Shown here in pieces: positions 8,007 through 15,433 of a stretch of 64,000 nucleotides of DNA. The stretch spans positions 405,210 through 469,209 of the forward strand of contig NZ_JABFCL010000001.1 of the NCBI RefSeq assembly GCF_017566145.1. The letters run 5' to 3'. Under the pieces are notes generated by a model that had not been told where the DNA came from, searched no databases, and was given only the letters and a program-made list of their open reading frames with translations. The translations under genes and the position numbers were made by a program. Within the stretch, counting starts at the first letter, position 1. The number at the start of each line of letters is the position of its first letter. Source of the stretch: Bittarella massiliensis (ex Durand et al. 2017). GTDB lineage: Bacteria; Bacillota; Clostridia; Oscillospirales; Ruminococcaceae.

Positions 8007-8231
8007 GTGTACTGTCCCCGCTGTGGGAGCGAGCATGTCACCGTGCAGGCCGTCAACCACACCACCATTAAAAACCGGGGGTGCATTGGCTGGTTTTTCT
8101 GGATTTTGCTGGCCATCTGCACCTTTGGGCTGATCCTCATCATCCCCGCGGTGACCAACCAAAAGGTCAAAAACACGGTACACACCGAAGCCGTTTGCCA
8201 AAACTGCGGCAACCGCTGGTTTGTGCGATAA
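8007..8231 (+). CDS. Small zinc-ribbon membrane protein
   Basis: The 74-residue product starts MYCPRCGSEHV, has one hydrophobic segment (about residues 25-48) and ends with a second CxxC (CQNCGNRWF). Two CxxC pairs on either side of a membrane hairpin suggest a zinc-ribbon protein anchored in the membrane; this arrangement is seen in many small Firmicute proteins of unknown function. GTG at 8007 is chosen because AAGGAGG lies about eight bases upstream; ATG at 7986 overlaps that site. Confidence 0.75.
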   Translation: MYCPRCGSEHVTVQAVNHTTIKNRGCIGWFFWILLAICTFGLILIIPAVTNQKVKNTVHTEAVCQNCGNRWFVR

Positions 8232-8242
8232 CAGAGAGCAAA

Positions 8243-8285
8243 AGGCCCGGGAAGGGGAGTGCCCCCCTTTCCGGGCCTCTTTTTC
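8243..8285 (+). terminator. Intrinsic terminator
   Basis: AGGCCCGGGAAGGGG pairs with CCCCTTTCCGGGCCT, followed by CTTTTTC. Confidence 0.85.
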
Positions 8286-8440
8286 TTTACGGGTCAAACA
8301 GCCCCGGCAGACGGGGGGAAACAGGCGGGCCTGCGCCCCCCTCCCCCGCCGCAGGGCTGGGCGGTGGGGAGAGGACCCGGCGGGCACCTCTCCGCTTTTT
8401 GTGTCTTTTCGGGACTTTTTGCAGTAAAAAAGCCCCTCAA

Positions 8441-8650
8441 TCAAAGGGGCAAACCATAGAAATCTTCCACGATGTCACACAGGTGACACTCGCTCACGTC
8501 CAGGCGGTTGCACTGCTCTGCCAACGCCTCGACCCTTTGGCGCTCAGGGGAAATATCGCGAATTTCCACTGTTTGCCCTGTCAAGCCGTAGGTGGTGCGG
8601 GTGATGCCCTCTATACAAATTTCCGTCTGGTTTACCGTGTAGATCTTCAT
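8441..8650 (-). CDS. Small conserved hypothetical protein (possibly DUF6514)
   Basis: This 69-residue soluble protein starts MKIYTVNQTEICIEG and ends with an acidic and aromatic helix (CHLCDIVEDFYGLPL). The pattern of a beta-rich N-terminus, an ISPERQRVEALAEQCNRL helix and a C-terminal VEDF resembles the clostridial DUF6514 family, but I cannot confirm it. ATG at 8650 is preceded by AGAGGAAG. It lies 132 bases downstream of the sensor-kinase gene on the same strand and could be co-transcribed. Confidence 0.6.
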   Translation of the reverse strand: MKIYTVNQTEICIEGITRTTYGLTGQTVEIRDISPERQRVEALAEQCNRLDVSECHLCDIVEDFYGLPL

Positions 8651-8782
8651 ATTGTTTGCACTTCCTCTTTGTTTTTGTAGGGCGGGGTGTCTACTCTCCC
8701 CTTGCCCTGTTGTCAATGGCCGCCCGGCTACTGCCGGCAGGCGGGCTGCTGGGCCGAGGTGCGCCCGGGTGGCGAGACGCGC

Positions 8783-10153
8783 CTACTTGGTTGTCAGAGC
8801 CGCTCCACCCCTGCTCTTTTTTTGAAACCGCTTTTTGGGGAAGGTGACCCGAACACACTTGGTGAACTCCAGGTCGTCTTCCAGCTTCTCTACGCGGAAG
8901 TCTCCGCCGTAGTCGCCGAGAAGCTTGATCGTATCCGCCAGACCAAATCCGTGGTCTTTGCCCTTGGTGGTGTTGCCGTACTCTCCCAGGGCAGCCAAGA
9001 TGTGCGGCGGAAAATCGGGGCCGTTGTCGTAGATGGATATCTCGTAATCGCCGCACTCATTGTAACCGAGATAGACCTCTACCGCGCCGTGTCCGTTGGC
9101 GGCGGCGCCCGCCGCGCGGATGGCATTTCTCGAGAGATCGCCCACCAGGCGGACCACTTCGCGCAACTTCATAAACCGAAGCAGGGGCTCGATCTCCGTA
9201 AAGACGACGACCCGGTAAAAGACATGCGCTTTGGCCGCCATCGCCGCGTGCTTTTGCAGGGTGTTGTTGAGGGTGGAACTGCCGGTCTCCGGCGGCCGAT
9301 AACCGTTGATGATCCGGTCGCGGATCTCCTCGGCCCGCTCGCCGGCCAGTTGCAGGATCTCGGCCTCATCGGGTGCAAAGCTGTCGGCGAGTTCGGCGTT
9401 GTACTCGTGCAGCGCCATTCTCATTTTGACAAGGCTTGCGCTGACAGCCGGGAGAATCTCCTTCTCTTGATGATCCCTGTGCACAGCTTCGCGGCGCTCC
9501 AGCTCTTTGTTGAGCTCGTCTTCCCTTGCCTCTGCCACCTTAACTGTCATAATCGCTACGACAAGAATAGCATATCCTAAAATAAAGCCTTCCGCATACT
9601 CTGCCAAAATGGTGTGATCCATTTTCACAACAGCAATCATCGAAAAGATTGTAATACAAATTCCTGAAGAGATTGCGTTGAAGCGCTTTGAGAAGCGCTT
9701 TGTGACTACACTTTTGGGCGTTTTAGGGAAACATAGCCGTACCACAATAACAAAAGTAACCAAGCGAGGGACAATTGCACAAACCGTTACAAAATCTCTA
9801 TAATATCCTGACTGGATAAAATAAAGGGCAATCATAACTATATCACCCGACAAGCCACTGGCAACTACTCCAATTGCATATAATGAAAAGATACAATAAA
9901 TTGAAGTAATAATTGTTTGATGCTTTGTACGAGAATGATAAATACTGATTAGTACGACAAATGCTAAGCCAACTAGAGGTGATAGAGCAAAATCTCCAAT
10001 CAGTGCAATCGCCGCTGTGGATACTAGAGAAATGATGATGGTCTCAACAATCTTTCTCCGCCTAGTTATAGGTATCTTTTCAAGTTCGTAGTACAACAGG
10101 TTTGTCTGTGCAAAAATAGTGGCAAATTTAATTGCTAGAATAAATTTCAGCAT
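8783..10153 (-). CDS. GHKL-domain sensor histidine kinase
   Basis: The 456-residue product has an N-terminal region of about six membrane helices (residues 1-205), a charged linker and a GHKL ATPase domain (about 320-440). The ATPase shows N-box SRNAIRAAG, DNGPDF and GFGLADT. A possible phosphorylated histidine lies in MALHEYNAEL. The layout is like AgrC and other peptide-sensing kinases. ATG 10153 has AAAAAAGGAGAG upstream. The membrane half (about 9540-10150) is strikingly AT-rich, while the kinase half has the high GC of the genome, suggesting a chimeric gene. A candidate peptide gene is immediately upstream, and two Spo0A-like regulators follow upstream on the same strand. Confidence 0.85.
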   Translation of the reverse strand: MLKFILAIKFATIFAQTNLLYYELEKIPITRRRKIVETIIISLVSTAAIALIGDFALSPLVGLAFVVLISIYHSRTKHQTIITSIYCIFSLYAIGVVASGLSGDIVMIALYFIQSGYYRDFVTVCAIVPRLVTFVIVVRLCFPKTPKSVVTKRFSKRFNAISSGICITIFSMIAVVKMDHTILAEYAEGFILGYAILVVAIMTVKVAEAREDELNKELERREAVHRDHQEKEILPAVSASLVKMRMALHEYNAELADSFAPDEAEILQLAGERAEEIRDRIINGYRPPETGSSTLNNTLQKHAAMAAKAHVFYRVVVFTEIEPLLRFMKLREVVRLVGDLSRNAIRAAGAAANGHGAVEVYLGYNECGDYEISIYDNGPDFPPHILAALGEYGNTTKGKDHGFGLADTIKLLGDYGGDFRVEKLEDDLEFTKCVRVTFPKKRFQKKSRGGAALTTK

Positions 10154-10223
10154 GACTTTACTCTCCTTTTTTAAAATTGTATAAAGGACATCATCATGCC
10201 TATCATAGCGAAAACCCATGAGA

Positions 10224-10249
10224 AAAAGGGGATTGACTCATCCCCTTTT
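10224..10249 (-). terminator. Short hairpin terminator or attenuator
   Basis: AAAAGGGGAT and ATCCCCTTTT flank a six-base loop. On the minus strand the hairpin ends in TTTTCTC. It lies between the candidate peptide ORF and the kinase gene, so it may allow more peptide transcript than kinase transcript. Confidence 0.6.
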
Positions 10250-10267
10250 CCCCACTCACACCGCCTA

Positions 10268-10315
10268 TTAGTGCCATCCTTTGATCCAGTCCAGGAACGC
10301 TTCCCAAAAGCTCAC
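10268..10315 (-). CDS. Candidate 15-residue peptide gene
   Basis: A tiny ORF encodes MSFWEAFLDWIKGWH. GTG at 10315 has GGGAGG eight bases upstream; an alternative GTG at 10321 would add two residues but sits against the ribosome site. The peptide is amphipathic and rich in tryptophan, has no cysteine and has no separate leader. It lies on the same strand as the peptide-kinase-like gene, after a sigma-A-like promoter and before a small terminator. It could be a secreted signal, a membrane-active peptide or a leader ORF. No database family is recognised, and expression is unproven. Confidence 0.45.
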   Translation of the reverse strand: MSFWEAFLDWIKGWH

Positions 10316-10413
10316 AGTCACGCCCTCCCTTCTTCCGTTGTCTCTTGGAGACTCTCCACGTGCAATCTATCACGGTTGGAAGGGAATCGGCTTCGATATT
10401 GGTCGATGGTTTC

Positions 10414-10440
10414 TGTCGCTAAATGTCGATTCGTGACGAA
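10414..10440. promoter_or_regulatory. Three tandem Spo0A-type boxes at 10-base spacing
   Basis: TGTCGCT (10414-10420), TGTCGAT (10424-10430) and TGACGAA (10434-10440) are spaced exactly ten bases apart. The Spo0A consensus is TGNCGAA, and tandem boxes one helical turn apart are known for Spo0A dimers. They lie in the leader between the candidate promoter and the peptide ORF. Confidence 0.5.
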
Positions 10441-10492
10441 ACTTGAACAAATAAAAAATGAGAAATGGCTTGATTGTAAATTTTTCGTTAAC

Positions 10493-10521
10493 TATATATC
10501 AATTCGTTTTTTGTCGAACAA
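10493..10521 (-). promoter_or_regulatory. Candidate promoter of the peptide/kinase unit with an overlapping 0A box
   Basis: On the minus strand TTGTTC (10516-10521) and TATATA (10493-10498) are separated by 17 bases. A perfect TGTCGAA box at 10512-10518 overlaps the -35. This would place the peptide and kinase under control of a Spo0A-like protein. Confidence 0.5.
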
Positions 10522-10570
10522 TTCTCTGCCGACAGCTGCGCTTTTATCACCTGAAACGAGTGTTTTTACA

Positions 10571-10623
10571 AAAAAAACACAAGGGGCTGTGGAGAGAGAC
10601 GGTTCTCTCCGCAGCCCCTTGTG
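10571..10623 (-). terminator. Strong intrinsic terminator after the first Spo0A-like gene
   Basis: A near-perfect 20-base inverted repeat (arms at 10578-10597 and 10604-10623) is followed on the minus strand by eight T residues. Confidence 0.9.
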
Positions 10624-10686
10624 CCTGTTCAACCGCGCCTAAAAGAGGCGCTTTTCTGCTCTTTTTCCCAATCTCCCCAAATGGAA

Positions 10687-11448
10687 CTATCGGTGGCGTT
10701 CCCGCAGCCGGGCGACAAAGGCATCCAAAAACTGGGCATTTGTCGGAATGGCGCCGCTGGCCTTTACCAGGTGGGAAAAACGGGCGCTGGTCTGCTCGTA
10801 GTTGACGGGCATCCAGGCAATTTTGACAGCATTGCGGATATTGCGCTCCACACTGCGCCACGTACAGCCCACCTGCCTGCCCACTTCTGGGTAGAGGTCT
10901 TTGGTGAAGAGCTGTTTGCCTTCCCCCGTGTACTTGTAGTGAAAGAGGGTGGCCCAGGCTGTGCACCGGGCAGCCATCAGCCCACGGCGAAGCCCCATAC
11001 ACTCCAACTCGCGAAAGATTTCGTCGAGCAGCCGCTCCTCCAGCGGCTCCTCTTTCCCCGGGGTGGAAAGGGCCGGCAGGCTGCCGCCCCGCCGCAGCCG
11101 CTGGCCGCGCAAAAAGCGGCCCATGCGCTTGACCGTGCCGATCACCTGCTCAGGGCCATAGTTTTGCAGCCGCTTCTCGTAGATGAAACCGACATAGTTG
11201 CGCAGATAGGCCTGGGTGCTCTTGTCGGTGACCTTGGTGGTCACCATGACATAGGGATTGTGGGGCCGCTCCGGCGCGGCAAGGGCAGGGGCCAGGTCCA
11301 ACCCGCTGCCCTCGTCCAATTCCAGGTCCAAAAGCACCACGTCGGGCCGGTAGCGGTCGTTTAGCTTGAGGGCCTCGGCCGCGCTGGCGGTGACCCCCAC
11401 CAGGTCGATCTCGTCCTCCACGATCATAAGCCTTGTCCTTTTTTCCAT
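10687..11448 (-). CDS. Spo0A-like response regulator with a shortened receiver domain
   Basis: The 253-residue product ends in a Spo0A-type DNA-binding domain (about residues 135-253). The recognition-helix motif VERNIRNAVKIAW and C-terminal TNAQFLDAFVARL both match the family. The receiver begins MIVEDE and has the phosphorylatable Asp at 41 (VVLLDLEL). Compared with the neighbouring paralogue it lacks 16 residues directly after VEDE, which is helix alpha-1 of the receiver fold. The deletion is in frame. Phosphorylation may be impaired, while DNA binding looks intact. ATG 11448 follows GAGAGGAAACG. It is probably not the main Spo0A of the cell. Confidence 0.82.
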   Translation of the reverse strand: MEKRTRLMIVEDEIDLVGVTASAAEALKLNDRYRPDVVLLDLELDEGSGLDLAPALAAPERPHNPYVMVTTKVTDKSTQAYLRNYVGFIYEKRLQNYGPEQVIGTVKRMGRFLRGQRLRRGGSLPALSTPGKEEPLEERLLDEIFRELECMGLRRGLMAARCTAWATLFHYKYTGEGKQLFTKDLYPEVGRQVGCTWRSVERNIRNAVKIAWMPVNYEQTSARFSHLVKASGAIPTNAQFLDAFVARLRERHR

Positions 11449-11847
11449 CGTTTCCTCTCTCCGTTTCTCCTTTTCCTCTCTTGACAGCGCCCTGCGGGGC
11501 GGGGTGTAACCGGTGCACCTCAATGGGTTCGGCGGCCCGTTCCCCCTTTGCCGACCTCTAGGGGCGGTGAACTGGATACCGCTCCCCTATCCGCGGTACC
11601 CAGCCAGTATACGGGGTATATGCCGGGCATTTTCCCTGGCGGCCCTGCGTATTTATATGGATTGTCAGACGGGCCAAACACCCCGCAAAAGGGGGCGCTG
11701 CCTTCGCCCTTCAACCGGGGGACAACAGGCAGCATGCGGCCTCTCCCCGCCACTGTTTGCGTCTATCATACCCCCACAAAGCGGGGGGGATAGACACCCG
11801 GTAGATGGCAAAGGAAATCTTTTTTCTCAACCAAACGGCTCTTTCTT
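11449..11847. other. Intergenic region between the Spo0A-like genes
   Basis: I see no convincing gene in these 399 bases. A minus-strand TATACT at 11606-11611 may be a -10 for the downstream regulator, but its -35 is poor. A CCCCC/GGGGG hairpin lies near 11771-11787. No Spo0A box was found here. Confidence 0.4.
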
Positions 11848-12222
11848 TTACCGCGCGTGTTTGCGCCGCATCCGCACCACAAAGGCCTCGATCAGCTCGC
11901 CGTTGGTGGGGAGGTCGCCGTTTTCCCTGACCAGCCGGGGAAAGCGCTCGTACACCAGGTCGAGGCTGCGGTTGCGCACATCCCACACCTTGTGGATGGC
12001 GGAGCGGATGTTGCGCTCCACATTCTCCGGGTTGCAGCGCAATTCCTTCGCCACCATCGGATAGAGCTCCTTGGTGAGGGAGAGGGGCTCCTCGCTCTCC
12101 AACTGGCAGTAGACCGCCCACACCAGGCAGCGGCAGCGCTTTTGCCCCCGGCGAAGGCCCAAGTCCTCCAACTCGCAGCTGAGCTCCTCCAGCAGCCGCT
12201 TTTGGCGCAGTTTCCCCGCGGC
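11848..12222 (-). pseudogene. Spo0A-like DNA-binding half, separated from its receiver by an in-frame TAG
   Basis: This segment continues the reading frame of 12223-12705 after a TAG codon. It encodes AAGKLRQKRLLEELSCEL, then a full Spo0A C-terminal domain with VERNIRSAIHKVW and LPTNGELIEAFVVRM, about 124 residues in all. No base shift is needed to join the halves. It could be expressed only by stop read-through or by reinitiation, for example at TTG 12171. The domain shows no other damage, so either the mutation is recent, the half is still used, or the stop is a sequencing error. Confidence 0.75.
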
Positions 12223-12705
12223 CTATGCGGCGGCGCCAGGCTCGCCCGCGCAGCCCAGGCGGCGTCCCTTGAGGAAGCCGCCCATCCGCTTGACGCCGCG
12301 CAGCACCTGGTCGGGGCCGTAGCGGTCAATGTTCTTGTCGTAAATAAAACCGACCCCGGCGTCCCGCAGCATATCGAGGGTATGGCGGTTTTCCGTCCGG
12401 GTGGTCACCAGGACGTAGGGGGAATAGGGGCGGCTCGGATCGGTGAGAGCGGGCGTCAGGTTTAGGCCGTCGCCCTCCTGCAGCTCCAAGTCGAGAACCA
12501 CTACATCGGGCCGGTGGCTGTTCACCAGGGCCAACGCCTCTGTCTCACTGCCGGTGATCCCCACCAGTTCGATCTGGCGCTCGTTTTGCAAACACGCCGC
12601 AAAAGCCGCCTGCTCTGCGGGTTCGTCCTCTACAATGAGAAGGCTGATCTTGTCGTCCATTGTCCTGTTTCCCCCAATCTCACATCTCTTCTGTCCCCTC
12701 CGCAA
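12223..12705 (-). CDS. Spo0A-like response regulator, receiver half ending at TAG
   Basis: The 160-residue product is a complete receiver domain. It has the acidic pocket VEDE at 10-13, phosphorylatable Asp57 in VVVLDLEL, the switch threonine in VLVTTRT and a lysine in YDKNIDRYG. It stops at TAG (12223-12225) inside an alanine-rich linker, just before the Spo0A-type DNA-binding domain. As read, it would be a stand-alone receiver that could drain phosphate from a kinase. ATG 12705 is preceded by a GGGGGAAACAGGACA ribosome site. A good promoter lies at 12767-12795. Confidence 0.8.
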   Translation of the reverse strand: MRRGQKRCEIGGNRTMDDKISLLIVEDEPAEQAAFAACLQNERQIELVGITGSETEALALVNSHRPDVVVLDLELQEGDGLNLTPALTDPSRPYSPYVLVTTRTENRHTLDMLRDAGVGFIYDKNIDRYGPDQVLRGVKRMGGFLKGRRLGCAGEPGAAA

Positions 12706-12766
12706 GCGAGTCGCCAGGCGGGTTTGCGGCTTCTTTGCGGTATGAGAGAATGAAAACTACGCTGTC

Positions 12767-12795
12767 AGTTTAGCAATTTATGAAAAACTTGTCAA
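12767..12795 (-). promoter_or_regulatory. Sigma-A promoter of the second Spo0A-like gene
   Basis: On the minus strand TTGACA (12790-12795) and TAAACT (12767-12772) are separated by 17 bases. Confidence 0.85.
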
Positions 12796-12836
12796 AAACA
12801 GCGGAAATATATGCCATTTCTGTTTAGAAAGGCGCG

Positions 12837-12865
12837 TTGACAAAACCAGCCAAGGGGGGTAGCAT
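12837..12865 (+). promoter_or_regulatory. Sigma-A promoter of the adenosine-deaminase-like gene
   Basis: TTGACA at 12837-12842 and TAGCAT at 12860-12865 are separated by 17 bases. Confidence 0.8.
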
Positions 12866-12918
12866 TAACCCAAGACAGACCAATCGGCGGGCTCCGCCCG
12901 CGCAAGGAGGACGACGAA

Positions 12919-13914
12919 TTGAAAACCTTTCCCAAAATCGAACTGCACCTGCACATCGATGGCTCGGTCCCACCGGCCACCGCCTGGCAGCTGGCCAAGG
13001 ACCAGGGACTGCCCGAGGGGGAGTTGACCCTGGAAGAGGTCACCCGGCGGATGGTGATTCAGCCCGGGGACAACGGCACCGATTTTAAGGAGTTTGACCT
13101 GCCCCTGGCGGTGATGCAGACCGCCCCTGCCCTGCGCCAGGTGACGGCCGACCTGATTGCCCGGCTGGCGGGCGAGGGGGTCTGCTACGCCGAACTGCGC
13201 TTTGCCCCCCAGCTGCACCTGGAAAAGGGGTTGACCCAGCGCGACGCCATTGAGGCGGTGTTGCAGGGGGTGGCCGACGGGGAGGCCGCCTGCCCGGAGA
13301 TCGCGGTGGGCATTCTGCTGTGCACCATGGGAAAATTGGAGCCGGCGGCGGTCAACCGGGCGGAAAACCTGGAGACGGTGCGGCTGGCGGCCGCCTTTAT
13401 CGCTGCGGGCAGCAAGGTGGTGGGGGTCGACCTGGCGGGGTATGAGGAGCACCTGGCCGACTACGCCGAGGTCTTTGACCTGGCGCGGGAGCTGGGGGTG
13501 CCGGCCACCTGCCACTCGGAATTTGAGGTGCCCCAGTGCCTGCCCTTTGGCACCCCCCGCATTGGCCACGGCTACCAGGTGGCCCAGCGGCCCGACCTGG
13601 CGGAGATCGTCAAGGCCCGCGGGGTGACACTGGAGATGTGCCCGGTGAGCAGCATCATCTCCTACGACCTGCCCGAGGACGAACAACACCCGCTGAAGGT
13701 GCTCTACGACCAGGGGGTGAAGGTGACGGTGAACACCGACAACTTGACGGTGCTGGGGACCAGTTTGGAGCGGGAGTACGAGTACTGCCGCCGGATGGGC
13801 TTTTGCGACCGGGACTTGATCTTGATGAACATCAACAGCGCCGAGGCGGCTTTCCTTCCGCCGGAGGAAAAGGCGAAACTGGTGGCCCGGCTGCGGGCCT
13901 GTTTGGAGGACTAG
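12919..13914 (+). CDS. Adenosine deaminase-like protein
   Basis: The 331-residue TIM-barrel protein has the metal motif ELHLHIDGS near its N-terminus, RIGHGYQ and a C-terminal VNTDN. Classical adenosine deaminases have HAGE for the catalytic glutamate and TDDP near the end. Here the corresponding text is CHSEFE and TDNL, and the stretch before RIGHG is shorter. Family membership is clear, but deamination of adenosine is not assured; a related nucleobase or nucleoside is possible. TTG 12919 follows AAGGAGGACGAA. It is followed 46 bases later by an amidohydrolase gene, probably in one operon. Confidence 0.8.
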   Translation: MKTFPKIELHLHIDGSVPPATAWQLAKDQGLPEGELTLEEVTRRMVIQPGDNGTDFKEFDLPLAVMQTAPALRQVTADLIARLAGEGVCYAELRFAPQLHLEKGLTQRDAIEAVLQGVADGEAACPEIAVGILLCTMGKLEPAAVNRAENLETVRLAAAFIAAGSKVVGVDLAGYEEHLADYAEVFDLARELGVPATCHSEFEVPQCLPFGTPRIGHGYQVAQRPDLAEIVKARGVTLEMCPVSSIISYDLPEDEQHPLKVLYDQGVKVTVNTDNLTVLGTSLEREYEYCRRMGFCDRDLILMNINSAEAAFLPPEEKAKLVARLRACLED

Positions 13915-13960
13915 GGGCGACCGCGAAGGCCCGCCCCAGAGGAGAGAGGAGCACAGGCAG

Positions 13961-15241
13961 ATGAAATACGCGTACACAGGCGGTGTCCTGCTGGGCGGCA
14001 GCGAGGAGATGGAGCCCCGGGCGGGGCTGGTGGTCAAGACCGAGGGCGAACAGATCGCCGCCATCGAGCCGGAGGGGGGCGATCTGGCCGGGTATGAGGT
14101 GATCGACCTGGCGGGGCGGTACCTGATGCCGGGGCTCATCAACATGCACGTGCACCTGCCTGCAAACGGCAAGCCCAAAAAGAAGCAGCAGGACAACGCG
14201 AAGATGGTGAAGCTGATGACCAGCAACGCCCTGATGAAATCGGTGCTGCGCAAGATGTGCGAGGGCTATGCCCGCACCCAGCTCATGAGCGGGGTGACCA
14301 CCATTCGCACCATGGGCGGGGTGCTAAACTGCGACAGCGCCATCCGCGACCGCATCGACGCAGGGGAGATCGTGGGGCCCCGCATCCTGGCGGCCAACAC
14401 GGCCGTATCGGTGCCGGGGGGCCACATGGCCGGGTCGCTGGCCTACGAGGCCCACAGCGCCGGCGAGGCGCGGGACTACGTGGCCAAGATCGCCGCCGAA
14501 AAGCCGGACATCATCAAGCTGATGATTACCGGCGGGGTACTGGACGCCAAGAAGAAGGGGGAGCCGGGGGAACTGAAGATGCCGCCGGACTGCGTGAAAG
14601 CCGCCTGCGACGAGGCCCACCGCCACGGCCTGAAGGTAGCCGCCCACGTGGAGAGCCCCGAGGGGGTGCGGGTGGCCCTGGAAAACGGGGTGGACACCAT
14701 TGAGCACGGGGCCAAGCCGGACGAGGCGATCCTCGCCCTCTTCAAGGAGCGGGGGGCCTGTCAGATCGCGACCCTCTCCCCCGCGCTGCCCTACGCCCTC
14801 TTCGACCGGGCGGTGAGCGGGGTGTCGGAGATGGAGCAGTACAACGGTGCAGTGGTCTTTGAGGGGATCGTGGAGTGCGCCCGCGCCTGCTTAAAAGCCG
14901 GTATCCCGGTGGGGCTGGGCACCGACACCGGCTGCCCCTACATCACCCACTACGACATGTGGCGGGAGGTCAACTACTTTCACAAGTACTGCGGGGTGTC
15001 CAAGGCCTTTGCCCTCTCCACCGCCACCAAGAAAAACGCCGAGCTGGCGGGGTTGGGGGACCGGCTGGGCACCCTGGAGCCGGGCAAGTGCGCCGACATG
15101 ATCGTCACCGCGAAAAACCCGCTGGAGGATTTGACCGCCCTGCGGGAGGTGGCGATGGTGATCGCCCGGGGCAAGCCGATCCGCGCCCCCAAGGTGAAGA
15201 AGATGCCCCAGGTGGAGGCGGAGTTGGACAAATTCATCTGA
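13961..15241 (+). CDS. Amidohydrolase family protein (imidazolonepropionase/prolidase-like)
   Basis: This 426-residue metal-dependent hydrolase has an N-terminal beta-sandwich, then a TIM barrel. The metal-binding motifs are NMHVHLPA (about residue 64), the putative carboxylated lysine in DIIKLMITGG, AHVES, IEHG and GTDTG. The C-terminal strand GTLEPGKCADMIV completes the sandwich. The substrate cannot be read from sequence; relatives hydrolyse cyclic amides, dipeptides or lactones. ATG 13961 is preceded by AGAGGAGAGAGGAG. A homologue lies at 45850-47028. Its position after a deaminase-like gene suggests purine or amino-compound breakdown. Confidence 0.82.
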   Translation: MKYAYTGGVLLGGSEEMEPRAGLVVKTEGEQIAAIEPEGGDLAGYEVIDLAGRYLMPGLINMHVHLPANGKPKKKQQDNAKMVKLMTSNALMKSVLRKMCEGYARTQLMSGVTTIRTMGGVLNCDSAIRDRIDAGEIVGPRILAANTAVSVPGGHMAGSLAYEAHSAGEARDYVAKIAAEKPDIIKLMITGGVLDAKKKGEPGELKMPPDCVKAACDEAHRHGLKVAAHVESPEGVRVALENGVDTIEHGAKPDEAILALFKERGACQIATLSPALPYALFDRAVSGVSEMEQYNGAVVFEGIVECARACLKAGIPVGLGTDTGCPYITHYDMWREVNYFHKYCGVSKAFALSTATKKNAELAGLGDRLGTLEPGKCADMIVTAKNPLEDLTALREVAMVIARGKPIRAPKVKKMPQVEAELDKFI

Positions 15242-15433
15242 CCCTTTCGCGGCCTGTGGTGGGAGGGGCGCGGGCTTTCAAGCTGGCCCCTCCCGGTGCG
15301 GCGGAGAGTCGCTTGCCACAGATTGCATGAACGCGCCTCCCCTATCCGGCCGGGCAGTGGCCGGGGCGGGGGATGTGCCATACTGAAAGCACCGGCTGCC
15401 CACCGGCGGCCCGGAAATGAGGAGGAGAGGCCG

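Noticed and set aside
11520..11753. 77-codon minus-strand ORF between the Spo0A-like genes
   Set aside because: No ribosome site, Pro/Gly-rich composition and no family resemblance; not listed as a gene.
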